DNA of 35,788 bases, from the NCBI GenBank assembly GCA_025463135.1, contig JAOAPY010000042.1, forward strand, positions 1 to 35,788, read 5' to 3'. Below the pieces are notes generated by a model. The model was not told where the DNA came from. It ran no database searches and saw only the letters and a list, made by a program, of their open reading frames with translations. Both the position numbers and the translations under genes were made by a program. Numbering within the stretch: the first letter of the stretch is position 1; the number at the start of each line of letters is the position of its first letter. This document shows, one piece after another, positions 8,179 to 16,136 of the stretch. The stretch is from Acidobacteriota bacterium (lineage in GTDB: Bacteria > Acidobacteriota > Blastocatellia > Pyrinomonadales > Pyrinomonadaceae).

Positions 8179-8397
8179 CTAACTCATGATACGAAGCACC
8201 AGGCCGATCAAACACACCAGAAGAAATACCAGTGCAGAGTAAGATAAAGACACAGATATGCCTCTATTAAGGACCAGGCAGTTCAAGACAAATGCGCAGA
8301 TCCCGGTCGCTAACGGCTGGTATAAGATAGCCCAGCGGAAACCTCGTCTGCTCGCGACAAATGGACCAACGGACCGAAAGATTGTTGTTGATTTCAT
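8179..8397 (-). CDS. Small membrane protein, hypothetical
   Basis: The protein has 72 residues with two predicted membrane helices (about residues 22-41 and 46-68, the latter SYSALVFLLVCLIGLVLRI). The ATG at 8397 is preferred over one at 8436 because a strong GGAGG lies five bases upstream and nothing like it precedes the longer start. It begins 28 bases after the WG-repeat gene ends, so the two are probably co-transcribed. No family is recognised. Confidence 0.6.
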   Translation of the reverse strand: MKSTTIFRSVGPFVASRRGFRWAILYQPLATGICAFVLNCLVLNRGISVSLSYSALVFLLVCLIGLVLRIMS

Positions 8398-8425
8398 TTC
8401 TTCCTCCAATTCGCTCGCTAAGACG

Positions 8426-9448
8426 CTACTCTTCATGCTTCATTCGTTGTGGGTTAGCAACCTTAGCATTCCTTTTCTGGTCCTCCCACACGAATCTCCC
8501 GGTGCGGTCGATATAACCCCCACCGTCCCCTTTTACGACATCTACAAGGCCATTGCGAAAAAAGTCACCTGAGTCAAATTGAGGGGCGAGGACAAACTTA
8601 CCTTTCTTGTCAATGAAGCCCCACTTGGAATTCAGCTCGACAGCGGCCAGGCCCTCGGAGAAAAACTGGGCATCGTGAAATTGTGGGGGGATCACCATCT
8701 TGCCCTCAGTGTCAATAAAACCGTAAAGACCATCGCTTTTGACGGTGGCGAGGCCTTCAAGATGAAGTGAAGCGTCGTCAAACTGAACTGGAACAACAAC
8801 GTGCCCACTATGATCGATGTAGCCCCACTTGGATCCCGATCGAACCGGGGCTAGTCCTTCAGCAAACCGAGACGCATCTTCATATTGCGCCGGAATTATT
8901 AATGCACCAACTTTGTTGACGAATCCCCATTTTTGATTGGTCTGCTGAACGGGTGCGAGCCCTTCAGAGAAAGAACCGGCCTCTTCAAATTGAACCGGAA
9001 TAACCTCGGCACCTGCATGATTGATAAAACCAATCCGGCCTTTAACTCCAACCGCAGCCAAGCCCTCGCGGAAGCCGCCGGCGCTGTCATATTCCAAAGA
9101 GATCGAGAGCTTACCGCTCTTGTCGACATAACCGTACTTGTCATCAATCATAACGGATGCCAATCCCTCGGAAAATGTGTTGGCATTTTCAAACTTCATC
9201 GGGATAACAAATTTTCCTTCGAGATCGATGTAACCCCACTTATCACCAGAACTCACCGCAGCCATTCCTTCGCTGAAACCCGATGCGGCATCAAATTGAG
9301 GCGCTATTACAATCTCGCCTTTTCGATTGATATATCCATACTTTTCTTCGACCACAATGACGAAACGCTCGGGATCTCGGGTTACCGCAGCGAGGGAGCC
9401 CCAAGCGCACATAAGCAATAGACCAAGAAGACATGTTGCTCGTTTCAT
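8426..9448 (-). CDS. Secreted WG-repeat protein
   Basis: The protein has 340 residues. A signal peptide (about residues 1-20, ending LAA) precedes nine tandem repeats of about 35-40 residues. Each begins with an aromatic-Gly-aromatic-Ile/Val-Asp/Asn motif (WGYIDLEG, YGFIDTEG, WGFIDKKG and similar), and most contain FSEGLAxV. These are WG (KWG Leptospira) repeats, which fold as beta-rich modules and are usually exported. Function of the family is unknown, with a binding role likely. The start codon has GGGAG/TTGGGAT upstream. It is followed by a small membrane protein, possibly its partner. Confidence 0.88.
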   Translation of the reverse strand: MKRATCLLGLLLMCAWGSLAAVTRDPERFVIVVEEKYGYINRKGEIVIAPQFDAASGFSEGMAAVSSGDKWGYIDLEGKFVIPMKFENANTFSEGLASVMIDDKYGYVDKSGKLSISLEYDSAGGFREGLAAVGVKGRIGFINHAGAEVIPVQFEEAGSFSEGLAPVQQTNQKWGFVNKVGALIIPAQYEDASRFAEGLAPVRSGSKWGYIDHSGHVVVPVQFDDASLHLEGLATVKSDGLYGFIDTEGKMVIPPQFHDAQFFSEGLAAVELNSKWGFIDKKGKFVLAPQFDSGDFFRNGLVDVVKGDGGGYIDRTGRFVWEDQKRNAKVANPQRMKHEE

Positions 9449-10134
9449 ATCCCAACTCCCAAGTTTGCTAAGTTGAACTGACCCTTAATAAGTAAGGGCT
9501 GCTGAGCCTATTGGGTCGTCGCATCAACAAGCGTATTCGAATCGACACGAATAGACCCATATGAAAATTGATAGCCGGTTGCACCGGAATCTCAGATGCT
9601 TTTATCCCGGTCCCATATGTTCCCTGTCCCATTGGTCTTTATATCCCTCCCACCATTGACAGAGGGTTAGTTTATTGTACCGTTCCGTAGTCCGCGACGA
9701 AGTAACTACGTGGAGCTTTTCTCTTATGAATTCATTTCAGTGAGCAAGATATGATGCAGCGATGATGAGTGCTTAGCGTCTTGAAAAAAGTATGAGAGAG
9801 ATCTTTGACGCTCGGCTTATGCATGTCATATCCAACGATTGTCCCGCCCCATGCTCGACCGTTGAATAACCTGGTGCGCATAATGATCTCAATCATTTAC
9901 TCTGTCAATATTAATTATGTCGATGACTGTCCAGGGAGAATTGTGTCCCAGCGGCTAGGGCAAAGGCATCTGGGGCTGAGGGCTAAGCATCAATGAAACG
10001 GCGGCGGAAAGCCAAATGCCTGCGGGAAAACTGTTTTCTCGATGCGTATGATACAATCCCGGCGCTCGATGTGTTGCTTTCCCCAGTTTGCCGCACAAAA
10101 ATATTTACTGCGACGCCGTCAGGAGAATCGAAAC
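9449..10134. other. Gene-poor spacer
   Basis: About 690 bp divide the divergent WG-repeat gene and the 10135 gene. A small perfect hairpin (CCCTTA/TAAGGG) lies at 9482-9498. A TTGACA at 9656-9661 has no good -10 partner. The base composition is more AT-rich than the neighbouring genes. Short open frames near 9805-10200 lack ribosome binding sites and family resemblance. Confidence 0.5.
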
Positions 10135-11007
10135 TTGCTTCGACCCATTTCGTTCCTTATTACTCTTTGCCTGCTTGTGATCTGCTATGTTCAGCCCCTT
10201 AAGGCTCAGGACAACACTGCGAAAGAGAAGGCCGCCGCGGCCAAGCCGACATCGCAAGATACCATAGCGAAGACGGGACCAAACGCGACTCCTACCGGCC
10301 CGCAAGTAGCCGAATCAGTCATCTATGTTTATGGCAACAGCGGTGGTCGCGCCGTTCTTGACCAGATCCGGCGCAACGGCATCGAGCGCGGTAAGATAAC
10401 GCGAATCTCCGGCGACGGTCGTACAGAAGAGGCGAGCTACGAACGTCGATTCGTGCGGGGCGCGGATGCGACCAAGGACAAGGTGCGCGTCGATCAGAAG
10501 ATGCCCACCATGGAGTATTCGCTGGTTTATGGCAACGGACATTTGTGGGGAATCATCAACGGCGCCAACTTCACACCCAGGCAGGACGCCGCCGCGAGCT
10601 TTTTGTCACAACAAGTCCACAGCATCGACTCTTTGCTGCGGTACCAGGAAAACGGTTCGACGGTTACTTATGTGGACAAGCTGAAGCAGAAAGGCATCGA
10701 TCTGTACGTAGCGGATTTGACTGATAAAGAGAAGCGAGTGACTCGCTATTACGTGAGCGCCAAAACGCTTCATGTTCTTTGGCTGGAATACGAAGAGGCG
10801 CCCGAGCCTGGATCTCCACCGGTCAAATACACGCGAAGGTTTCACGACTACCGTCTGGTCCAGGGTACTCTGCTTCCTTACCGTTCAGTTCTCCTCGCAG
10901 ATGGCCGGCAGTTGCAGGAGACTCACGTTTCTTCAGTCACCTACGGCATCAAGCTGGATGACACGATCTTTCAAAATCCGGAAGCCCAGGCCAATTCAAA
11001 TCCCTGA
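10135..11007 (+). CDS. Secreted hypothetical protein
   Basis: The protein has 290 residues. A TTG start at 10135 is chosen because AGGAG lies nine bases upstream (10121-10125) and it gives a clean signal peptide (LRPISFLITLCLLVICYV, cleavage near PLKA-QD). A longer frame to 10042 has no ribosome binding site and a poor leader. The mature part starts with a Lys/Ala/Thr-rich linker, then a beta-rich domain with repeated strands (RTEEASYERRFVRG, YYVSAKTLHVLWLEYEE, YTRRFHDYRLVQGTLLPY). The repeated strand pattern recalls LolA/LppX-type lipoprotein-binding folds, but this is only an impression. It is the gene upstream of the sigma cassette. Confidence 0.6.
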   Translation: MLRPISFLITLCLLVICYVQPLKAQDNTAKEKAAAAKPTSQDTIAKTGPNATPTGPQVAESVIYVYGNSGGRAVLDQIRRNGIERGKITRISGDGRTEEASYERRFVRGADATKDKVRVDQKMPTMEYSLVYGNGHLWGIINGANFTPRQDAAASFLSQQVHSIDSLLRYQENGSTVTYVDKLKQKGIDLYVADLTDKEKRVTRYYVSAKTLHVLWLEYEEAPEPGSPPVKYTRRFHDYRLVQGTLLPYRSVLLADGRQLQETHVSSVTYGIKLDDTIFQNPEAQANSNP

Positions 11008-11019
11008 CGCCCTGGGGCC

Positions 11020-11036
11020 GCACGCTTCCAGCGTGC
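11020..11036. repeat. Short perfect hairpin after the secreted protein gene
   Basis: GCACGCT (11020-11026) and AGCGTGC (11030-11036) form a 7-bp stem with a three-base loop. There is no T-run, so it is more REP-like than a normal terminator. A similar hairpin is found at 24677-24691. Confidence 0.45.
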
Positions 11037-11109
11037 TAAGCTCGGCGACCCGGTACTGTCAGTGTGCCGCGACCCGGACAAACCCTTAACAATTTACCTG
11101 TTTGCTTTC

Positions 11110-11136
11110 GGAACCGAGTTCCTCCTGGTGCGTGTA
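11110..11136 (+). promoter_or_regulatory. Candidate ECF-type promoter for the sigma cassette
   Basis: GGAAC at 11110-11114 is followed after 16 bases by CGTGTA at 11131-11136, close to the GGAAC/TGAAAC-N16-CGTnTA pattern known for ECF sigma factors. It lies about 130 bases upstream of the sigma start at 11267. The -35 is also half of a GGAAC-cga-GTTCC palindrome. Confidence 0.4.
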
Positions 11137-11266
11137 CCTCTACAGGTGGCTGGGCTGTCGAGCGTATAATTGTTTCCCTGGCTCGCACGGACACCGGGAA
11201 TGAGAGCTCTGAGCCGATCAGCCAGGCTGAGAAGCCGGAGGATTTTAGCAAGAAGGAAGTTAAGAA

Positions 11267-11941
11267 TTGAGCGCGTGTGAGAGCCTACCTGCCCTAATGG
11301 ACACGCTGAGTTCTATAGACGACCTGAGTCTGGGCGCCGTCGCATTGACGCCGGACGTCGCCGTGGGCTCGGCCTCTGATCACGCTTTGCTCGAGGCGAT
11401 ACGTGCCGGGAATGAAGATGCCTTCACAGAGCTGGTGGCCCGCTATCGAAATCCTATAACCAGCTACATCTATCGCATGACCAGCGACTACGATGGCGCG
11501 GTCGACCTGGCGCAGGAAACTTTTGTCCGCGTCTATCGCGCCGCGGATCGTTACCAGACAAACTATGCGTTTTCCACCTACATCTATCGCATCGCAACCA
11601 ATCTCGCGATCAGCGAACTGCGAAAACGCAAGCGGCGGAAACTTGTTTCGCTCACCGGTTTCTTTCAATCGAGTGATGGCGGTGAGCCACGCGAGTTCCA
11701 GCCCAGTGACGGCCAACCGCTGCAGGATGTGGTGCTGATTGATACCGAGCGACGCGCGGCGGTACAGCGGGCGATTGGAACGCTCCCGGACAAGTACCGC
11801 GCTCCCTTGATTCTGAGAGATGTTGAAGGCAAGTCTTATGACGAGATTTCGCACATTTTGGGGACCAGCGAAGGCACCGTGAAATCGCGAATCAGTCGCG
11901 CGCGTGGTTTCCTGCGCGACAAGATGAGGGCCTATTTGTAG
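11267..11941 (+). CDS. RNA polymerase sigma factor, ECF subfamily
   Basis: The protein has 224 residues. Region 2 is seen as AVDLAQETFVRVYRAADRY and STYIYRIATNLAISELR. Region 4 is seen as YRAPLILRDVEGKSYDEIS and SEGTVKSRISRARGFLR. The TTG start at 11267 is favoured by AAGGA nine bases upstream; the ATG at 11297 has no ribosome binding site. The first roughly 35 residues are poorly conserved. It is followed after 28 bases by an anti-sigma factor and then by an HtrA-like PDZ protein, the order sigma, anti-sigma, protease-like known from envelope-stress operons such as algU-mucA-mucB-mucD. Confidence 0.93.
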   Translation: MSACESLPALMDTLSSIDDLSLGAVALTPDVAVGSASDHALLEAIRAGNEDAFTELVARYRNPITSYIYRMTSDYDGAVDLAQETFVRVYRAADRYQTNYAFSTYIYRIATNLAISELRKRKRRKLVSLTGFFQSSDGGEPREFQPSDGQPLQDVVLIDTERRAAVQRAIGTLPDKYRAPLILRDVEGKSYDEISHILGTSEGTVKSRISRARGFLRDKMRAYL

Positions 11942-11969
11942 AAATTCATTAGCGTTCAGGATAAAGACT

Positions 11970-12779
11970 ATGATTACCAATAAATGCAAGACGATCCGTC
12001 AGGAGCTTGAAGAGGCCGATGCGGGTCATGAACCAGGAGACAATCTTGCCGTCCACTTGCGTGGCTGTTCAGATTGTCGTGCGTTTGCCTCCGAACAAAG
12101 CGCTCTGCTTGGCTTGATCGGGACTCTGGAGCCGGTGGTGGCGCCATCGGATTTTGATTTCCGCTTGCGCGCCCGTCTCGCCCGAGAAAGGAGTCGCGAG
12201 CAAAACGGCGCAGGACTGCGGAGCTTTTTGCGGATTAGCAGACCAGTGGCGGCAGCGGCGTTGGTTTTACTCGTAGCTGTTGTCGGGGTCGTTGTAAAGA
12301 ACCGTTTGACAGTTACACCGTCGCATACGACAGTCGCACCGGCTGCCACAGTGATGGTTCCGGGAGCGACCCTAGGTGGGGTCAGCATTGCAACTACATC
12401 TGATCACGAGGTTGGGAATACAGGAGGCGTGGGTACAACCGCAGGGCCTAAGCATACTGTGGCAGTGATTGGTAGTCGCGACGTGGCCGGGCAAAATAAT
12501 CGAGGGCAGAGAGTTGATCCAGCACTCGGCCGGCGCGGGCCGGGGACCGTAACTCGCGAGTTTGGCCTCACTCCGGCCTCTATAGTTGTGAGCGAAACAG
12601 ACTACTCCGGGCCAGTCGTGCGTGTGCCCCTCGATCCGCGCGCCCTGCAGATTTCGATTGACGATGGGCGAGGCGAGACACGCACAATTTCGCTGCCAAG
12701 GGTGAGTTTTGGTTCGCAGCGATTGGTCGCAACGCAGTCGTTCATGCCCACCGTCTCAACTACGAAAGGCGTTTGGTAA
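11970..12779 (+). CDS. Anti-sigma factor with zf-HC2-like domain
   Basis: The protein has 269 residues. Cys6 and H29-x3-C33-x2-C36 (HLRGCSDC) form the zinc anti-sigma motif, with the same spacing as in the first anti-sigma factor of this window. One membrane helix lies at about residues 92-109. The outside part is Thr/Val/Gly-rich, then has a conserved-looking stretch near the C-terminus (VVSETDYSGPVVRVPLDP). It probably holds the sigma factor encoded just upstream at the membrane. Release may involve cleavage by a protease; the next gene encodes a protease-like protein that lacks catalytic residues. Confidence 0.85.
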   Translation: MITNKCKTIRQELEEADAGHEPGDNLAVHLRGCSDCRAFASEQSALLGLIGTLEPVVAPSDFDFRLRARLARERSREQNGAGLRSFLRISRPVAAAALVLLVAVVGVVVKNRLTVTPSHTTVAPAATVMVPGATLGGVSIATTSDHEVGNTGGVGTTAGPKHTVAVIGSRDVAGQNNRGQRVDPALGRRGPGTVTREFGLTPASIVVSETDYSGPVVRVPLDPRALQISIDDGRGETRTISLPRVSFGSQRLVATQSFMPTVSTTKGVW

Positions 12780-12823
12780 TTTTGAAGACTCTCGCGAAAT
12801 AGAAAAGGCTCGGGTGTTCCCGC

Positions 12824-14443
12824 TTGGCAATACTGAATTTCAAAAGACGATCATCATCGCTGCTCTTGTTGGCAGCCGTGCTTTGTTGCTGTTCTGCATG
12901 GGTGGCCGCGCAAACCACCACAACCAAAAAGCGACCGAACCCGGGTCCCGTTGTTGTTGAGCGCCAGGCTGCGGCTCCCCAGGTTATCACCGTCGTTCAC
13001 CGTATCAATGGACTCAAGATGTTGCGCCTCTTGATGCGGTCCGACGAAGGAGTGGGTGCGGTTGAGGCGATGGACCAGGCCTTTGCCATGACTGGCCAGG
13101 TGCACACGAACATTATCGCCGGACTTAGTCTGGATGACGGCGAGACTATCGCGGCCTGGTTGCCCGAAGCTGAGGTCGAAATCGAAGCTACGTTGCAGTT
13201 GGCCCCCAATGCTCCGGGGTCACGTGCGGCGTTTGTAGCGCCTCAATCGCCGATGGCATTCCCACTGCGCGGGGCGGAAACGTTGCCGGCCGGTATTTTT
13301 GCTCGACCGGATATTACGATAATCGAACGGGACGGAAAGCGGCATGAAGTTCAGTATGTAGGACTTGATGGCCTGACCGGCTTGTCGCTGCTTCACCTCG
13401 CTGAGAAAGATGCGCGCGCGCGACCGGACACCGGTGAGTTGGCAGTGGTTGTAGGCCAGCGGCTGCGTCTGTTTTCTCCGGAGCCGGTGCGAGAGGCAAA
13501 GGCTTCGACCAGCGATTCGATTTATGTGCGCATCGGTGAAACCGATGGCGAAGTTGTCAAAGTGGTGCGGGGAGCATCCGGCGAAATCAACCGTATCAGA
13601 ATCAAGTCGCTGAAGCTGACGCCCTCTAACGTTGGCGGAATCGCGATCAATGACGCGGGCCAGACGGTGGGCATCGTTGAAAGCATCGAGGGCGGTGAAG
13701 CCAACATTTTGTCTCCCAGCGTCATTCGCGCCGCAGCCGGACGTGTACTGGCGCGACAGACAAGTGTGCCGCGACCGTGGCTCGGTGTTACTGGTGAACC
13801 AGTGGCGTTCGCTTCACTGGAAAAGATTCTGGAGAAAGGATGGGAGATGCCGCGGGCGATGTCTCTGCTCCAGAAACAGCGCGGTATTCTCTTGAACTCC
13901 ATTGCCCCCGGCAGTCCGGCTGCTATTGCCGCGCTGCGCGCCGGTGACGTGATCGTTAGCGTCAACGATAACGACGTAAAGAGTAATGATGATTTTTCAC
14001 TACTGCTGACCGAGGCCGGCAGTAAGCCGGTGCGCTTTTCGATCGTTCGCCCCAACACTGAGGATGTGGAATCAATCGTCGTCAAGCTCAGCGAAGCTCG
14101 CGATCCTCTATTGCCTGTGAATAGGTTCGTTGGTCCGGCAGGCCCGCGCGCATGGTTCGCTAATCCTTTACTTGAGCATGGCATCGAAACCGTGCCGCTG
14201 CGCCCCGCCTCAAATCTCCTGACCGGGACCGCCAACGGTTGGCTGGTCGTTTACGTTCAGCCAAAGAGCGCAGCCTTCCAGGCCGGGTTGCGATCGGGCG
14301 ATGTGATCGAAGCGATTGACGGCCAAACGATCTCCGCCTGGTCCTCTTCTTCAAAACTCGTATCGACTAACGCGAACTATGACTTGAGCGTTTTGCGCGG
14401 CAAGCAAAGACTTGTGTTCAAGATAGTCGAGTCTGAGAAATAA
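12824..14443 (+). CDS. HtrA/DegP-like protein with two PDZ domains and a degenerate protease domain
   Basis: The protein has 539 residues. A basic start and hydrophobic signal segment (KRRSSSLLLLAAVLCCCS) target it to the envelope. Residues about 60-310 resemble the trypsin-like domain of HtrA, but the GNSGG motif reads SNVGG (Val270 in place of the serine). The catalytic-Asp strand reads LTGLSLL (Gly186 in place of Asp), and no NHV motif is found for the His. PDZ domains follow at about 315-425 (GSPAAIAALRAGDVIVSVND) and 455-535 (KSAAFQAGLRSGDVIEAIDG). It is therefore probably a sensor or scaffold rather than a protease. The TTG start at 12824 is the first possible after an in-frame stop at 12800; AAAAGG lies about 15 bases upstream. 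It is third in the sigma cassette. Confidence 0.8.
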   Translation: MAILNFKRRSSSLLLLAAVLCCCSAWVAAQTTTTKKRPNPGPVVVERQAAAPQVITVVHRINGLKMLRLLMRSDEGVGAVEAMDQAFAMTGQVHTNIIAGLSLDDGETIAAWLPEAEVEIEATLQLAPNAPGSRAAFVAPQSPMAFPLRGAETLPAGIFARPDITIIERDGKRHEVQYVGLDGLTGLSLLHLAEKDARARPDTGELAVVVGQRLRLFSPEPVREAKASTSDSIYVRIGETDGEVVKVVRGASGEINRIRIKSLKLTPSNVGGIAINDAGQTVGIVESIEGGEANILSPSVIRAAAGRVLARQTSVPRPWLGVTGEPVAFASLEKILEKGWEMPRAMSLLQKQRGILLNSIAPGSPAAIAALRAGDVIVSVNDNDVKSNDDFSLLLTEAGSKPVRFSIVRPNTEDVESIVVKLSEARDPLLPVNRFVGPAGPRAWFANPLLEHGIETVPLRPASNLLTGTANGWLVVYVQPKSAAFQAGLRSGDVIEAIDGQTISAWSSSSKLVSTNANYDLSVLRGKQRLVFKIVESEK

Positions 14444-14593
14444 GTCGTAACTGTCACCAAACTACGGCGCTACCGGTTGTCTCGCACCCGTTCGTATCCG
14501 ACCCTCGAAAACGTACACCTTATTCAGTCTATCTACTGACGATACGGTGTGCGCTCTTGCCTTTCCACAACCAAAAGACTGCCATTTTTGTAG

Positions 14594-14635
14594 ATTCCAT
14601 TCGATGGAATGGTAGTTGCCCTGTGATCAGCAGGG
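14594..14635. promoter_or_regulatory. Two hairpins in the leader of the Gln/Arg-rich protein gene
   Basis: ATTCCAT (14594-14600) and ATGGAAT (14604-14610) form a perfect 7-bp stem with a TCG loop. CCCTG (14619-14623) and CAGGG (14631-14635) form a 5-bp stem. Both lie 39-80 bases upstream of the start, within the 230-bp spacer after the PDZ gene. A role in leader-RNA control or as a protein-binding operator is possible. Confidence 0.4.
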
Positions 14636-14673
14636 TCAGTTTCCGATCCATAAGGGGTTCGTTAGGAGGCTTC

Positions 14674-15936
14674 ATGAAAACGAGTTTAATCAGGCAATTA
14701 TTAATCGCGTCGGCAGTGCTCGGGTCAACAATTGGCACGCAAGCCGCAGTAAATGCGCAGGGACGTGGCCGCGATCGTGAACAACGTAAGCAGGCAGAGC
14801 GCTCACAAAAAAATGACCAACAGCCGGCACAGGCGCAGCCTCAGCCGCAACAGCAGGAACAGCGTCGGGCGGAGAACCAACAACGCCGCCAGCAACAGGA
14901 ACAACAGCGCCAGGCAGGCGCGCAACAACAGCAGCAGCAGCAACAGCAGCGCAACGACCAGCAGCGCCGCGGCGATGATCAGCGCCGGCAGGCAGAAGCA
15001 CAACAGCGTCAGGCGCAGGAGCAGCAGCAACGCAACGAGCAGCGTCGTGGGAATGATCAGCGGCAGGCAGAAGCACAACAGCGTCAGGAGCAGCGTCGTG
15101 GCGACGATCAGCGTCGTCAGGCTGAGGCGCAACGCCAGGCTGATTCACAACGCCGCAATGCCGAATTGCAGCAGCGTCAACAACGCGACAACCAGCGGCG
15201 TAACGATAACGTCCAACAACAGTCGCAGCGGCGCGACAACGGTGATCGTCAAAGACAGTCTGACGACCAGCGGCGCCGGCTCGAGGAACAGCAACGACAG
15301 AATCAGCAGAGACAACAGTCGGACCGCTTCAACGGCTCGCGCGGCCGCGACAATCGGGACAACTCTGATTGGCAGCGCCGCCAGCAGCTAGCGTCGCAAC
15401 AGCGCGCCTCGCAATACCGCGATCGCTGGCAACAGCAACAGCGTTTCTTTGAACAACGTGAACGCCTGCTGCAACAGCAAAGACGTCAGCAGCGTTGGCG
15501 CTTTGAGCAAAACTATTGGCAGCGACGACAACAGGACCAGCTGCGGCTGCAAAATTTCACCTATAACGATTACGGCTATTCAAACTATCGTTACTCGCGC
15601 CAGGGACAGTATTACGAGACCAGCCAATACGGAGCTGACCTGCTGCGACGCGCGGTTAACAATGGTTACGAAGAAGGTTTTCTCGCAGGACAGGCGGATC
15701 GCCAGGATGGTTGGCAAGCAAACTATCAGGATTCGGGTGCCTTTAGCGACGCCAGTTCCGGGTACGATGGTTATTACGTCGATGTCGACGAATACCAGTA
15801 CTACTTCCGCGAGGGTTTTCGTCGGGGCTATGAAGATGGTTACTACGGCCGCTCGCAGTACGGCTCGTACTCAAACGGCAACCGTAGCATTCTCGGCGCG
15901 ATCCTGAACACGATTCTCAATCTGCAAACTTACTAA
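14674..15936 (+). CDS. Secreted Gln/Arg-rich low-complexity protein
   Basis: The protein has 420 residues. The ATG at 14674 has AGGAGG four bases upstream, a very strong site; an upstream ATG at 14557 is not used. A signal peptide (about residues 1-27, ending VNA-QG) is followed by about 270 residues made almost only of Gln, Arg, Asn, Asp, Ala and Glu, with loosely repeated units such as RRGDDQRRQAEAQ. The C-terminal about 110 residues are Tyr/Gly/Asp-rich and contain two related motifs (EEGFLAGQADRQDGW and REGFRRGYEDGYYG), probably a small folded domain. Function is unknown; the composition resembles prion-like or polyelectrolyte-binding proteins. A strong terminator follows, so it is transcribed alone. 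Confidence 0.85.
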   Translation: MKTSLIRQLLIASAVLGSTIGTQAAVNAQGRGRDREQRKQAERSQKNDQQPAQAQPQPQQQEQRRAENQQRRQQQEQQRQAGAQQQQQQQQQRNDQQRRGDDQRRQAEAQQRQAQEQQQRNEQRRGNDQRQAEAQQRQEQRRGDDQRRQAEAQRQADSQRRNAELQQRQQRDNQRRNDNVQQQSQRRDNGDRQRQSDDQRRRLEEQQRQNQQRQQSDRFNGSRGRDNRDNSDWQRRQQLASQQRASQYRDRWQQQQRFFEQRERLLQQQRRQQRWRFEQNYWQRRQQDQLRLQNFTYNDYGYSNYRYSRQGQYYETSQYGADLLRRAVNNGYEEGFLAGQADRQDGWQANYQDSGAFSDASSGYDGYYVDVDEYQYYFREGFRRGYEDGYYGRSQYGSYSNGNRSILGAILNTILNLQTY

Positions 15937-15963
15937 TTAACTCAGCAGACCATGACCAGCAAG

Positions 15964-16003
15964 CCGGGCTCATTCACAACGTGAATGAGCCCGGTTTTTT
16001 TTT
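15964..16003 (+). terminator. Strong intrinsic terminator
   Basis: CCGGGCTCATTCAC (15964-15977) pairs perfectly with GTGAATGAGCCCGG (15981-15994) around a three-base loop, followed by nine T. It ends the Gln/Arg-rich protein transcript. Confidence 0.95.
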
Positions 16004-16028
16004 GCTCTGAGGCGGCTCGGCCCGGCTG

Positions 16029-16127
16029 GTAGTGGGTCAGTTTGATGTCGGATTAGCTTTATAGCTTGTCGTAACGCCGCGACAAACTAAAGTTTGTCGG
16101 ACCTTTGCCGCGAGACTGATCCACTAC
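16029..16127. repeat. Palindromic GTAGTGGGTCAGTTT element, copy 1
   Basis: The ends are inverted repeats (GTAGTGGGTCAGTTT... and ...ACTGATCCACTAC), and the centre is a second imperfect palindrome (TAGCTTGTCG...CGACAAACTA). Related copies are at 19727-19818 and 28993-29077. The complementarity extends a few bases beyond the ends in this copy. It has no coding capacity and is similar in size to a MITE or REP. Confidence 0.85.
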
Positions 16128-16136
16128 CGGCCCGGC

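Noticed and set aside
9656-9682. Promoter TTGACA at 9656
   Set aside because: No acceptable -10 at 16-18 bases, and the nearest plus-strand start is over 450 bases away.
9805-9996. 63-residue plus-strand frame
   Set aside because: No ribosome binding site, no composition signal, and AT-rich spacer surroundings.
11294-11989. 231-residue minus-strand frame opposite the second sigma factor
   Set aside because: Shadow of the well-supported ECF sigma gene; no conserved motif.
14690-15148. Long Ala/Pro/Leu-rich frames on the minus strand opposite the Gln/Arg-rich gene
   Set aside because: They are antisense reads of CAG/CGC-rich codons; no ribosome binding site or family match.
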